Source: an uncultured Alistipes sp. (GTDB lineage Bacteria; Bacteroidota; Bacteroidia; Bacteroidales; Rikenellaceae). From it: a stretch of 5,927 bases of DNA. The stretch lies in contig CAAGGY010000017.1 in assembly GCA_900769525.1 (NCBI GenBank), positions 1 through 5,927 of the forward strand, in the 5' to 3' direction. Positions within the stretch are counted from its first letter, which is position 1; the number at the start of each line of letters is the position of its first letter. Below are positions 1-5,910 of this stretch, piece after piece. The notes under the pieces are model-generated. The model was not told where the DNA came from. It was given only the letters and a program-made list of their open reading frames with translations, and ran no database searches. A program made the position numbers and the translations under genes.

Positions 1-1457
1 ACGAATGTACCGAGGAACTTCCAACCCTCCTGCTTCTTAGGGGTTGTTCCGAGCCAGTAACCAATCTTAAGGTCGGTGATGAAACCACCAGCCATAGAGA
101 GTGCTGTACATACCACACCACCAATCACAAGGGCTGCAATCATACCACTTGTACCCTCAAGGCCGATAGATACGAGCACCAAAGATGAGAGGATAAGTGT
201 CATCAAGGTCATTCCCGATACTGGGTTAGAGCCCACGATAGCGATAGCGTTAGCAGCAACAGTCGTAAAGAGGAATGCGATGACAAATACGATGAGAAGT
301 GCCACGATAGTCTGGAACCAGTTGTGAAGCACGCCAAACTGGAAGAAGAAGAGCGTAGCAACAAGCACTGCGATGATAACCGACAAGACAACCTTCATAG
401 AGATATCCTGCTGTGTGCGAGGCTCAGCAACTGCAGCCTTCTTGCCGCCAAGCTCGTTCTTAGCCAATGCCAATGCTGACTTGATGATGCCTGCCTGACG
501 AATGATGCCGATAAGACCAGCCATTGCGATACCACCAATACCGAGTGGACGGCCAATCTCACGGAAGATACCCTCAGGAGTGTTGAGCTCCGCAGGGTTG
601 ATACCCATACCTGTGAGCGTGTCGCCAATAGTCGCTGCATCGAACAACGCAAGGATTGGGTTGACCATAGGGATTACCACAAACCAAACGAGTGCCGAAC
701 CGCCAGCGATAATCAAGGCATACTTCAAACCGATGATGTAACCAAGACCGAGAACGGCTGCCGAGGTATTGATGCCGAGTGTGAGCTTAGCATTTGCTGC
801 CAAAGCCTTACCCCAACCCCACATCTGTGTTGAGATTGACGATACCCAAGCACCAAATGTCGATACGATAAAGTCGTAGAGACCACCGATAAGACCTGCC
901 ACAACGAGAATCTTAGCCTGTGAGCCACCCTTCTCACCCGATACAAGGACCTCGGTAGTTGCTGTTGCCTCAGGGAATGGATACTTGCCGTGCATCTCCT
1001 TAACGAAGTACTTGCGGAAAGGAATCATAAGCACAATACCGAGGATACCACCGAGCAGTGATGAGAGGAATACCTGGTAGAACTGCGCATCGAGGCCGAG
1101 GATGTAGAGCGCAGGTAGTGTGAAGATAGCACCCGCAACGATAACACCCGATGATGCACCAATAGACTGAATGATAACATTCTGGCCAAGCATATTCTTC
1201 TTACCACGAAGCTGGCCAAGGCCAACAGCGATGATGGCAATAGGAATAGCGGCCTCAAACACCTGACCAACCTTAAGGCCAAGATAAGCTGCTGCGGCAG
1301 AGAAGATTACTGCCATGATAATACCTACTATCACTGAGTAGGGGGTTACCTCCTGGGGAGTTGAGTTAGCCGACATGATTGGCTGATACTCCTCACCAGC
1401 GTTGAGCTCGCGATAGGCGTTCTCAGGAAGCGAAGTTTTTGGTTGTTGCTCTGTCAT
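1..1457 (-). CDS. OPT family oligopeptide transporter (partial, C-terminus off the left edge)
   Basis: This is an inner-membrane secondary transporter of the OPT (oligopeptide transporter) family, whose members take up peptides or metal-chelate compounds, usually with protons. The substrate cannot be read from the sequence. The window holds 485 complete codons from the N-terminus; family members of this type are around 600-700 residues, so roughly the last quarter is missing. A hydrophilic N-terminus of about 38 residues is followed by many hydrophobic segments. Recognisable family blocks are PFPEATATTEVL (160-171), NPVSGMT (411-417) and DLKIGYWLGTTPKKQ (462-476). The start ATG at 1457-1455 was chosen because a phylum-type promoter lies just upstream (1498-1529) and no earlier in-frame start is needed. 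The leader is A/T-rich with no Shine-Dalgarno sequence. The gene is separated from upstream thiL by a probable terminator, so it is likely its own transcription unit. The family is clear; peptide rather than iron-chelate import is only a guess. Confidence 0.93.
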   Translation of the reverse strand, partial: MTEQQPKTSLPENAYRELNAGEEYQPIMSANSTPQEVTPYSVIVGIIMAVIFSAAAAYLGLKVGQVFEAAIPIAIIAVGLGQLRGKKNMLGQNVIIQSIGASSGVIVAGAIFTLPALYILGLDAQFYQVFLSSLLGGILGIVLMIPFRKYFVKEMHGKYPFPEATATTEVLVSGEKGGSQAKILVVAGLIGGLYDFIVSTFGAWVSSISTQMWGWGKALAANAKLTLGINTSAAVLGLGYIIGLKYALIIAGGSALVWFVVIPMVNPILALFDAATIGDTLTGMGINPAELNTPEGIFREIGRPLGIGGIAMAGLIGIIRQAGIIKSALALAKNELGGKKAAVAEPRTQQDISMKVVLSVIIAVLVATLFFFQFGVLHNWFQTIVALLIVFVIAFLFTTVAANAIAIVGSNPVSGMTLMTLILSSLVLVSIGLEGTSGMIAALVIGGVVCTALSMAGGFITDLKIGYWLGTTPKKQEGWKFLGTF

Positions 1458-1497
1458 AATGATATAGTTATTAAAATTTTGCACATATACAATCGTA

Positions 1498-1529
1498 CAA
1501 AGATAACAAAAATATCGAAACTACACAAA
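1498..1529 (-). promoter_or_regulatory. Bacteroidales sigma-ABfr-type promoter of the OPT gene
   Basis: On the minus strand the sequence shows TTTG (1529-1526), 20 bases, then TATCTTTG (1505-1498). This matches the Bacteroidota housekeeping consensus TTTG/TAnnTTTG exactly. Transcription would begin a few bases below 1498, giving a leader of roughly 35 bases before the ATG at 1457. Confidence 0.85.
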
Positions 1530-1535
1530 GTGTAG
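1521..1535. repeat. Perfect inverted repeat centred on the -33 element (possible operator)
   Basis: CTACAC-AAA-GTGTAG is a perfect palindrome with 6-base arms and a 3-base centre. The -33 TTTG of the OPT promoter (1526-1529) sits at its centre, so a dimeric protein bound here would block RNA polymerase. That it is an operator is inference; the symmetry and position are directly visible. As RNA it would be a short hairpin, but it lies upstream of the predicted transcription start, which favours a DNA site. Confidence 0.45.
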
Positions 1536-1561
1536 AGCAAAAAAGTCAAGAATAGAGCAAA
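1533..1561. repeat. Tandem 9-base direct repeat TAGAGCAAA, 20-base period, upstream of the OPT promoter
   Basis: TAGAGCAAA occurs at 1533-1541 and again at 1553-1561. The start-to-start distance is exactly 20 bases, about two helical turns, so both copies face the same side of the DNA. They lie immediately upstream of the OPT -33 element, and the first copy shares TAG with the right arm of the palindrome at 1521-1535. The layout resembles an activator site. No regulator can be named. Confidence 0.4.
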
Positions 1562-1569
1562 CCCAAGAT

Positions 1570-1635
1570 AAAAAAAAGAGAGAAGTGGCAATAGAGACGA
1601 CAGGCTTAACCGCCTAAACAATCTCTCTCGCCACT
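1570..1635 (-). terminator. Probable intrinsic terminator of thiL
   Basis: Reading the minus strand after the thiL stop, AGTGGC (1635-1630) pairs with GCCACT (1589-1584). Inside it are an AGAGA/TCTCT pairing and a small AGGC/GCCT hairpin. A T8 tract (1577-1570) follows after TCTCTC. The stem is long and interrupted, and a competing pairing of GAGAGA (1629-1624) with TCTCTC (1583-1578) would bring the stem right up to the T tract. The T tract and the same-strand gene boundary support termination; the exact fold is uncertain. No T run follows on the plus strand, so it should act in one direction only. Confidence 0.55.
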
Positions 1636-1670
1636 ACTATCACTTCCGCATCGAGGCCGAGCCTTAGATG

Positions 1671-2702
1671 CTATCTATCAAAAGCCTGCGCCTTAAGAGC
1701 AATGCCCTCACCGTCGGGAGTGACGAGAATCACGCCAGCCTCCTCACGAGTAATATGGCCAATTACGTCTACCAGGCCGAGTGCCATAATCTTCTCCTGA
1801 CAAGAGATTGGCACAGTGAACATAAGTTCGTGATCCTCACCGCCATTAAGTGCTGCTATAACAGGATCAATGTGCATCTCCTCGGCAAGCTCCGAGGTCT
1901 GGCGAGCAATAGGAATACGTTCAAGATATACTCTTGCACCGCACTTCGACGCAAGGCAAATTTGACGCAAATCTGAGGCCAAGCCATCCGAGAGGTCAAT
2001 CATCGACGTAGGGCGAATACCCTGCTCTGCAAGAGCCTTCAACACGTTCTGTCGAGCACGTGGTTTGAGGTAGCGCTCCAAGAGATATTCATGGCCTGCG
2101 AACTTAGGCTCGGGATTCTCAACATCCTTCAACACACGCTTCTCACGCTCAAGCAAATGCAGACCCATATACGCTGCACCGAGGTTAGAGGTGATGCAGA
2201 TAAGGTCGTGCTCCTGAGCACCTGAGCGATAGACCACATCGCCCTTTTTTGCACGTCCTACAACCGATATATTAATAATAAGACCATTCATCGAGGCTGT
2301 TGTATCGCCACCCACGATATCGACACCGAGCTCACCACAAGCTGTCTCCATACCCTCATACAAATCATCGAGAGCCTCGACCGAAATCTTTGCCGATACA
2401 CCCAACGAGACTGTCACCTGCTCAGGACGGCCATTCATAGCTAAGATATCGTTCACACCACGCACAATAGCCTTATAGCCAAGGTGTTTAAGCGGGAAGT
2501 AGCTCAAATCGAAATCGACACCCTCAGTGAGCATATCTGTGGTAAGGAGCAGCACCTCGTCGCCAATATCAATGACAGCAGCATCGTCGCCTGCACCCTT
2601 TAGCGTTGACTCATTTCGCTTGGCAAGTCGCTTTGTGAGGCGGTCGATAAGGCCAAACTCGCCCAACGCAGCAATCTCAGTACCTTTAGTCTTATTATTC
2701 AT
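1671..2702 (-). CDS. thiL: Thiamine-monophosphate kinase
   Basis: ThiL phosphorylates thiamine monophosphate with ATP to give thiamine diphosphate, the active cofactor, as the last step of the pathway in the cytoplasm. The 343-residue protein has normal length for the family. It shows the family signatures in order: GEFGLI (14-19), the Mg/ATP-binding GDDAAV (38-43), TTDMLTEGVDFD (54-65), VNDILAMNG (83-91), VGGDTT (130-135), DLSDGL (236-241) and GGEDHELMF (287-295). All acidic metal-binding positions of these motifs are present. The ATG at 2702-2700 lies about 20 bases below the predicted transcription start, leaving no room for a TPP riboswitch or any other structured leader. No other thiamine gene is visible nearby. 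It is divergent from adk, with overlapping promoters, and is followed by a probable terminator, so it appears to be a single-gene unit. Confidence 0.96.
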   Translation of the reverse strand: MNNKTKGTEIAALGEFGLIDRLTKRLAKRNESTLKGAGDDAAVIDIGDEVLLLTTDMLTEGVDFDLSYFPLKHLGYKAIVRGVNDILAMNGRPEQVTVSLGVSAKISVEALDDLYEGMETACGELGVDIVGGDTTASMNGLIINISVVGRAKKGDVVYRSGAQEHDLICITSNLGAAYMGLHLLEREKRVLKDVENPEPKFAGHEYLLERYLKPRARQNVLKALAEQGIRPTSMIDLSDGLASDLRQICLASKCGARVYLERIPIARQTSELAEEMHIDPVIAALNGGEDHELMFTVPISCQEKIMALGLVDVIGHITREEAGVILVTPDGEGIALKAQAFDR

Positions 2703-2724
2703 AGGTCTATTTTAAAAATTTTTG

Positions 2725-2756
2725 CAAAATTACTTTTAAGATTGGAAAGTTGCAAA
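2725..2756 (-). promoter_or_regulatory. Bacteroidales-type promoter of thiL
   Basis: On the minus strand TTTG (2756-2753), 20 bases, then TAATTTTG (2732-2725) fit the TTTG/TAnnTTTG consensus. The leader to the thiL ATG is only about 20 bases. It overlaps the adk promoter over 2742-2756. Confidence 0.75.
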
Positions 2757-2772
2757 AAAAAATATAACTTTG
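2742..2772 (+). promoter_or_regulatory. Bacteroidales-type promoter of adk
   Basis: TTG (2742-2744), 20 bases, then TAACTTTG (2765-2772) match the Bacteroidota consensus. Transcription would start near 2778, giving an A/T-rich leader of about 40 bases without a Shine-Dalgarno sequence. It also shows that a coding start as early as TTG 2742 is not real, since that triplet is the -33 element. Confidence 0.8.
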
Positions 2773-2816
2773 CCTCAAATTTTTTCAAAACAAACATAAT
2801 TAAACTAACAATATTT

Positions 2817-3389
2817 ATGCTTAACATAATACTTTTTGGTGCTCCAGGCTGCGGAAAAGGCACACAGGCACAGCGTTTGGCCGAGCACTACGACCTCTAT
2901 CACATCTCTACTGGCGAGGTTATTCGTTCAGAGATTGCACGTGGCACAGAGCTTGGCCGCAGCATGGAGGGTTACATCTCACGTGGTGAGCTTGCACCAG
3001 ACTCAATCGTTGTGGAGATGGTTCGTGACTATATGCGTACTCACGCCGACAAGGGTTGCATCTTCGACGGCTTCCCACGCACAACAGCTCAGGCTGAGAT
3101 TTTTGACACAATGCTCGCCGACATCAACTCGAAGGTCGATGTTATGATCTACATGGATGTTCCTGAGGAGGAGCTCGTAAAGCGCATCTTGCTTCGTGGC
3201 AAGGACTCAGGCCGCAAGGACGACGCTTCGGAGGATGTTATTCGCAACCGCATCGAGATCTATCGTCAGCAGACAGCTATCGTGGCTGACCACTATACCA
3301 AGCAGCAGAAGTACTCAGCAATCAACGGCCTCGGCACTATGGACGAGGTTTTCGGCCGCTTGTGCGAGGTTATCGACAGCAAGCGATAA
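2817..3389 (+). CDS. adk: Adenylate kinase, short form
   Basis: Adk catalyses the reversible reaction ATP + AMP = 2 ADP in the cytoplasm and keeps adenine nucleotides in balance. From the ATG at 2817 the protein has 190 residues. The P-loop GAPGCGKGT (8-16) lies right at the N-terminus, as expected for this family. HISTGEVIR (29-37) and DGFPRTTAQA (84-93) form the AMP-binding region. RILLRGKDSGRKDD (123-136) is the lid, with arginines R123, R127 and R133. R143 and R145 follow in DVIRNRIEIY. The lid is the short form and has no cysteine zinc site, unlike long bacterial enzymes of about 215 residues. The frame stays open upstream to a TTG at 2742, but those 25 codons cover the promoter and leader. 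adk has its own promoter and is followed after 21 bases by a hairpin. Confidence 0.96.
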   Translation: MLNIILFGAPGCGKGTQAQRLAEHYDLYHISTGEVIRSEIARGTELGRSMEGYISRGELAPDSIVVEMVRDYMRTHADKGCIFDGFPRTTAQAEIFDTMLADINSKVDVMIYMDVPEEELVKRILLRGKDSGRKDDASEDVIRNRIEIYRQQTAIVADHYTKQQKYSAINGLGTMDEVFGRLCEVIDSKR

Positions 3390-3410
3390 TCTAAGGTGCA
3401 AAATGCAATA

Positions 3411-3448
3411 TCAAGCGAGTCGGAATACAATAATTACGGCTCGCTTGA
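3411..3448 (+). terminator. Hairpin downstream of adk, probably a leaky terminator
   Basis: TCAAGCGAGTCG (3411-3422) pairs with CGGCTCGCTTGA (3437-3448) over 12 positions, including one G-U pair, with a 14-base loop. What follows is GTTATATATATAAG rather than a run of T, so it is a poor intrinsic terminator. It may protect the adk mRNA 3' end or terminate only in part. The next gene starts 29 bases further on and has no recognisable promoter. Confidence 0.6.
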
Positions 3449-3476
3449 GTTATATATATAAGTTATATGTAATACA

Positions 3477-4382
3477 ATGAGAAGACTACTCATCATACTA
3501 TGCCTCACACTTAGCCTTACCACCATGGCCGAGGCTAAGAGCTACCGTGTGCAGGAGATTGAGAATGTGCAACTTAGAGATAAGCATCGCTTTGTCACCA
3601 ACCCCGATGGAATAATCTCGCATAGTGCCCAAGCGACACTCGACTCTCTCTGCTACTCGTTGCGTCATCGTGGCATCGCTCAGGTGGCTATCGTAGCTGT
3701 CGATGAGATTGAGCCAAACGACACATTCTCGTTTGCCATGCAACTCTTCGAGGGCTGGGGCGTGGGTAATAAGAGTAGCGACAACGGCCTCGGTATTTTG
3801 CTTGTAAGAGGCGAGCGAGAGATACGATTTATCACGGGCTACGGCCTTGAGGCTGAGCTTACTGACGACCTATGTGTGCGAATACAGCGAGCATATATGC
3901 TCCCCCACTTCCGAGATGGGGACTACTCAACGGGAATGGTTGAGGGTTTGCGTGCCATAGATAAACTGCTAACAGGTGGCGAGCTCGACAAGGGTATTGG
4001 CGATGACTTTGAGGATGAGGAGGTTGAGATATTCTTCATACTCTTCGTCATAGTGATACTCATAATCCTGCCACTAACACTGGTTATCATCCACGAGCGT
4101 CAGATGTCGAAGTGCCCATCGTGTGGCAAACTTGGCCTTAAGGTTATTGAAAAGCGAGTTATCGAGGACTCCATGGTATCACGCACCGTTATCGAGATTC
4201 TACACTGTCCGCACTGTAATCGCCAACACAAGCGCACCAAGCAGGAGAATAGGCCTGGTGGCGGCGGTCCTATCATCTTCGGAGGTATGGGAGGCTTCGG
4301 CGGCGGCCGTGGTGGAGGCTTTGGTGGCGGAGGCTTCGGCGGTGGCTCATTTGGTGGTGGCGGCGGTGGCTCACGCTGGTAA
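3477..4382 (+). CDS. TPM-domain membrane protein with zinc ribbon and glycine-rich tail (YgcG-like)
   Basis: This 301-residue protein belongs to the TPM (TLP18.3/Psb32/MOLO-1) family, often written YgcG-like. Its biochemical role in bacteria is not established. Residues 1-20 look like a signal peptide ending in AEA. A TPM domain follows at about 39-165, with the typical FVTNPDGIIS start, WGVGNKSSDNGLGILLV (94-110) and FITGYGLE (118-125). An acidic stretch DDFEDEEVE (176-184) precedes a strong transmembrane helix (185-205). A zinc-ribbon motif uses C213-x2-C216 and C244-x2-C247. The last 40 residues are mostly glycine with scattered phenylalanine, ending GGSRW. From the order of parts I infer that TPM faces the periplasm and the zinc ribbon and tail face the cytoplasm. 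lemA follows after 31 bases on the same strand, a pairing often seen for these families, so they probably share a transcript. No TAnnTTTG promoter is visible directly upstream. Family assignment is firm, function open. Confidence 0.9.
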   Translation: MRRLLIILCLTLSLTTMAEAKSYRVQEIENVQLRDKHRFVTNPDGIISHSAQATLDSLCYSLRHRGIAQVAIVAVDEIEPNDTFSFAMQLFEGWGVGNKSSDNGLGILLVRGEREIRFITGYGLEAELTDDLCVRIQRAYMLPHFRDGDYSTGMVEGLRAIDKLLTGGELDKGIGDDFEDEEVEIFFILFVIVILIILPLTLVIIHERQMSKCPSCGKLGLKVIEKRVIEDSMVSRTVIEILHCPHCNRQHKRTKQENRPGGGGPIIFGGMGGFGGGRGGGFGGGGFGGGSFGGGGGGSRW

Positions 4383-4413
4383 GAAAATGCAAACATAATA
4401 AAATTATAATAAT

Positions 4414-4998
4414 ATGAAGAACAAAGGTTTATGGATTATCCTCGGCATTGTAGCCGTGGTTGTTATTTGGGCCGTTTCAGGCTATAACTCGCTTGTAAGC
4501 AACGAGGAGAACGTGGGCAAGGCGTGGGCAAATGTAGAGAGTGCCTACCAGCGTCGCTCCGACCTCATCCCTAACTTGGTGAACACCGTAAAGGGATATG
4601 CTCAGCACGAGCAGAAGACGCTTCAGGATGTAGTCGAGGCACGTAGCAAGGCTACATCAATTCGTGTTGATGCCTCAACAGCTACACCTGAGCAGATGCA
4701 ACAGTGGATCGAGGCACAGCAGGAGGTAGGCTCGGCACTCGGCCGTCTTATCGCTATCTCGGAGAGCTACCCTACGCTTCGTGCCAACGAGAACTTCTTG
4801 GCTCTACAGACACAGCTCGAGGGCACAGAGAATCGCATCAAGACCGAGCGTGACCGCTACAACGAGGCTGTCAAGGAGTTCAACGTGAAGATTCGTCGCT
4901 TCCCAACAAACATCCTCGCATCAATGTTTGGCTTTGAGCGTCGTGAGATGTTCGAGGCTGAGGCGGGTGCTGAGATAGCTCCAGAGGTGCAGTTTTAA
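4414..4998 (+). CDS. lemA: LemA family protein
   Basis: This 194-residue protein has the usual length of LemA proteins, which are small membrane-anchored helical-bundle proteins of unknown biochemical function. An N-terminal transmembrane helix spans about residues 6-22. Lysines 2 and 4 before it suggest an inside N-terminus by the positive-inside rule, but I would not insist on topology. The family signature follows: NSLVSNEENVGKAWANVE (25-42), then YQRRSDLIPNLVNTVKGYA (45-63) and HEQKTL (65-70). The rest is amphipathic helix ending in a phenylalanine-rich segment near RRFPTNILASMFGFERR. It is the second gene after the TPM-domain gene, with a 31-base A/T-rich gap and no promoter of its own, and a strong terminator lies 21 bases after its stop. 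The two membrane proteins probably act together at the envelope; that is inferred from context. Confidence 0.95.
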   Translation: MKNKGLWIILGIVAVVVIWAVSGYNSLVSNEENVGKAWANVESAYQRRSDLIPNLVNTVKGYAQHEQKTLQDVVEARSKATSIRVDASTATPEQMQQWIEAQQEVGSALGRLIAISESYPTLRANENFLALQTQLEGTENRIKTERDRYNEAVKEFNVKIRRFPTNILASMFGFERREMFEAEAGAEIAPEVQF

Positions 4999-5019
4999 CT
5001 CCCAAATACGAAAAAACGC

Positions 5020-5049
5020 AAGGGTGACTACAAAGTAGTCGCCCTTTTT
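5020..5049 (+). terminator. Intrinsic terminator after lemA
   Basis: AAGGGTGACTAC (5020-5031) pairs with GTAGTCGCCCTT (5035-5046) over 12 positions with one T-G wobble and an AAA loop. The sequence continues into T5 (5045-5049), the first two T being part of the stem. An A6 run at 5011-5016 lies just before it. It closes the TPM-lemA unit and is the best terminator in the window. Confidence 0.9.
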
Positions 5050-5050
5050 G

Positions 5051-5081
5051 TTGCTTGTCACGAAGAAAAAGTCTATCTTTG
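5051..5081 (+). promoter_or_regulatory. Bacteroidales-type promoter of the glucosaminidase gene
   Basis: TTG (5051-5053), 20 bases, then TATCTTTG (5074-5081) match the phylum consensus. The -33 element begins one base after the T tract of the lemA terminator. The leader to the ATG at 5123 is about 35 bases, rich in A and C, without a Shine-Dalgarno sequence. Confidence 0.85.
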
Positions 5082-5122
5082 CGTAAAACTATACCAACAA
5101 CACAAAAACGATAATTCGAAAT

Positions 5123-5910
5123 ATGCACACAATACTTCGCAGAGCACTTCTAACAGCCATCATGGCATGCAGCTACATAGGCCTTATGGCGCAGCAGAAC
5201 TACACACGCAGCGAGTATATCGCCAAGTGGGCAGATGTAGCAATCGAGCACATGGAGATCTACGGTATCCCAGCAAGCATCACCATGGCCCAGGCTATCG
5301 TGGAGTCTGGTTGCGGAAATAGCACCCTTGCCCGTACAGCAAACAACCACTTCGGCATTAAGTGCGGCGGCAATTGGACAGGCGAGAAGGTTTATCACGA
5401 TGACGACGCTAAGGGTGAGTGCTTCCGTGCTTACGAGTCGGCCGCAGAGTCGTTTGCCGACCACGCAGAGTTTCTAAATGGCAGAGAGCGCTACCAGTCG
5501 CTCTTCACATACGCTACGGACGACTATGTAAGCTGGGCTAAGGGGCTTAAGCAGGCAGGATATGCCACAGCACCAACCTATGCCGAGCATCTTATCAAGG
5601 TTATTGAGGAGGAGAGGCTCTACCTGCTTGACCGCAAGAATGGACGCAAGCTATATGACGACTATGTTGCCGAGAAGCTCGGACTAAACAGCACACCAAC
5701 AGCACCCTCGACAGAGCCAACAGAGGATATCAAGCAGGGCGTTGATCAGACACTTGCCTACGCCGACAGAGGTATCGACCCCAATAACTTCCGAGTGACG
5801 ATCAACTCGCACTTTGGCTACAACGTCTACCTTACAAACGGAGCAAACTACATCATCGCACATGAGGGCGACACCTACGCCTCTATTGGTAAGCTCTTTG
5901 ACCTATCCGA
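5123..5910 (+). CDS. Secreted GH73-type glucosaminidase with LysM-like repeat (partial, 3' end cut by contig edge)
   Basis: This is a predicted peptidoglycan hydrolase of the glucosaminidase (GH73) family, which cuts the glycan strand of the cell wall during growth or remodelling. Residues 1-23 form a signal peptide with likely cleavage after LMA, so the protein is exported to the periplasm or outer envelope. The catalytic domain spans about 28-168. SITMAQAIVESGCGNS (52-67) contains the expected catalytic glutamate E61, and NNHFGIKC (75-82) is the conserved motif after it. GECFRAYES and DDYVSWAKGLKQAGYATAPTYAEHLI continue the domain. A Thr/Pro-rich linker near 190-201 leads to YIIAHEGDTYASIGKLFDLS, the beginning of a LysM-like wall-binding repeat. 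Cysteines C64, C82 and C101 could form a disulfide. The start was chosen for its promoter and intact signal peptide. The frame stays open to the window end, but 5911-5927 is adapter, so the true protein continues beyond with unknown length. Confidence 0.9.

Noticed and set aside
1521..1535. Palindrome as an RNA terminator or attenuator
   Set aside because: It is upstream of the predicted start of the OPT transcript and has no adjoining T tract; a DNA operator fits better.
1668..1976. Open frame of 102 codons on the plus strand
   Set aside because: It lies wholly opposite thiL, whose protein motifs are unambiguous, and its translation resembles no family I know.
2742..2816. N-terminal extension of adk by 25 codons from a TTG start
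   Set aside because: It runs over the -33 and -7 elements and the leader, its translation is low complexity, and the family P-loop normally sits right at the N-terminus, as it does from the ATG at 2817.
4100..4396. Proline-rich open frame on the minus strand
   Set aside because: It is the antisense reading of the glycine codons in the TPM protein tail (GGN read backwards gives NCC).
4880..5128. Open frame on the minus strand across the end of lemA and the following gap
   Set aside because: It runs through the lemA terminator and the glucosaminidase promoter, and its translation shows no family motif.
5165..5170. Lipoprotein signal (cysteine at residue 16 of the glucosaminidase)
   Set aside because: The residues before it (IMA) fit a lipobox poorly, and the hydrophobic stretch continues past the cysteine to a good signal peptidase I site after LMA.
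5150..5464. Open frame of 104 codons on the minus strand opposite the glucosaminidase
   Set aside because: The plus-strand frame has a promoter, signal peptide and GH73 motifs; the minus frame has none of these.
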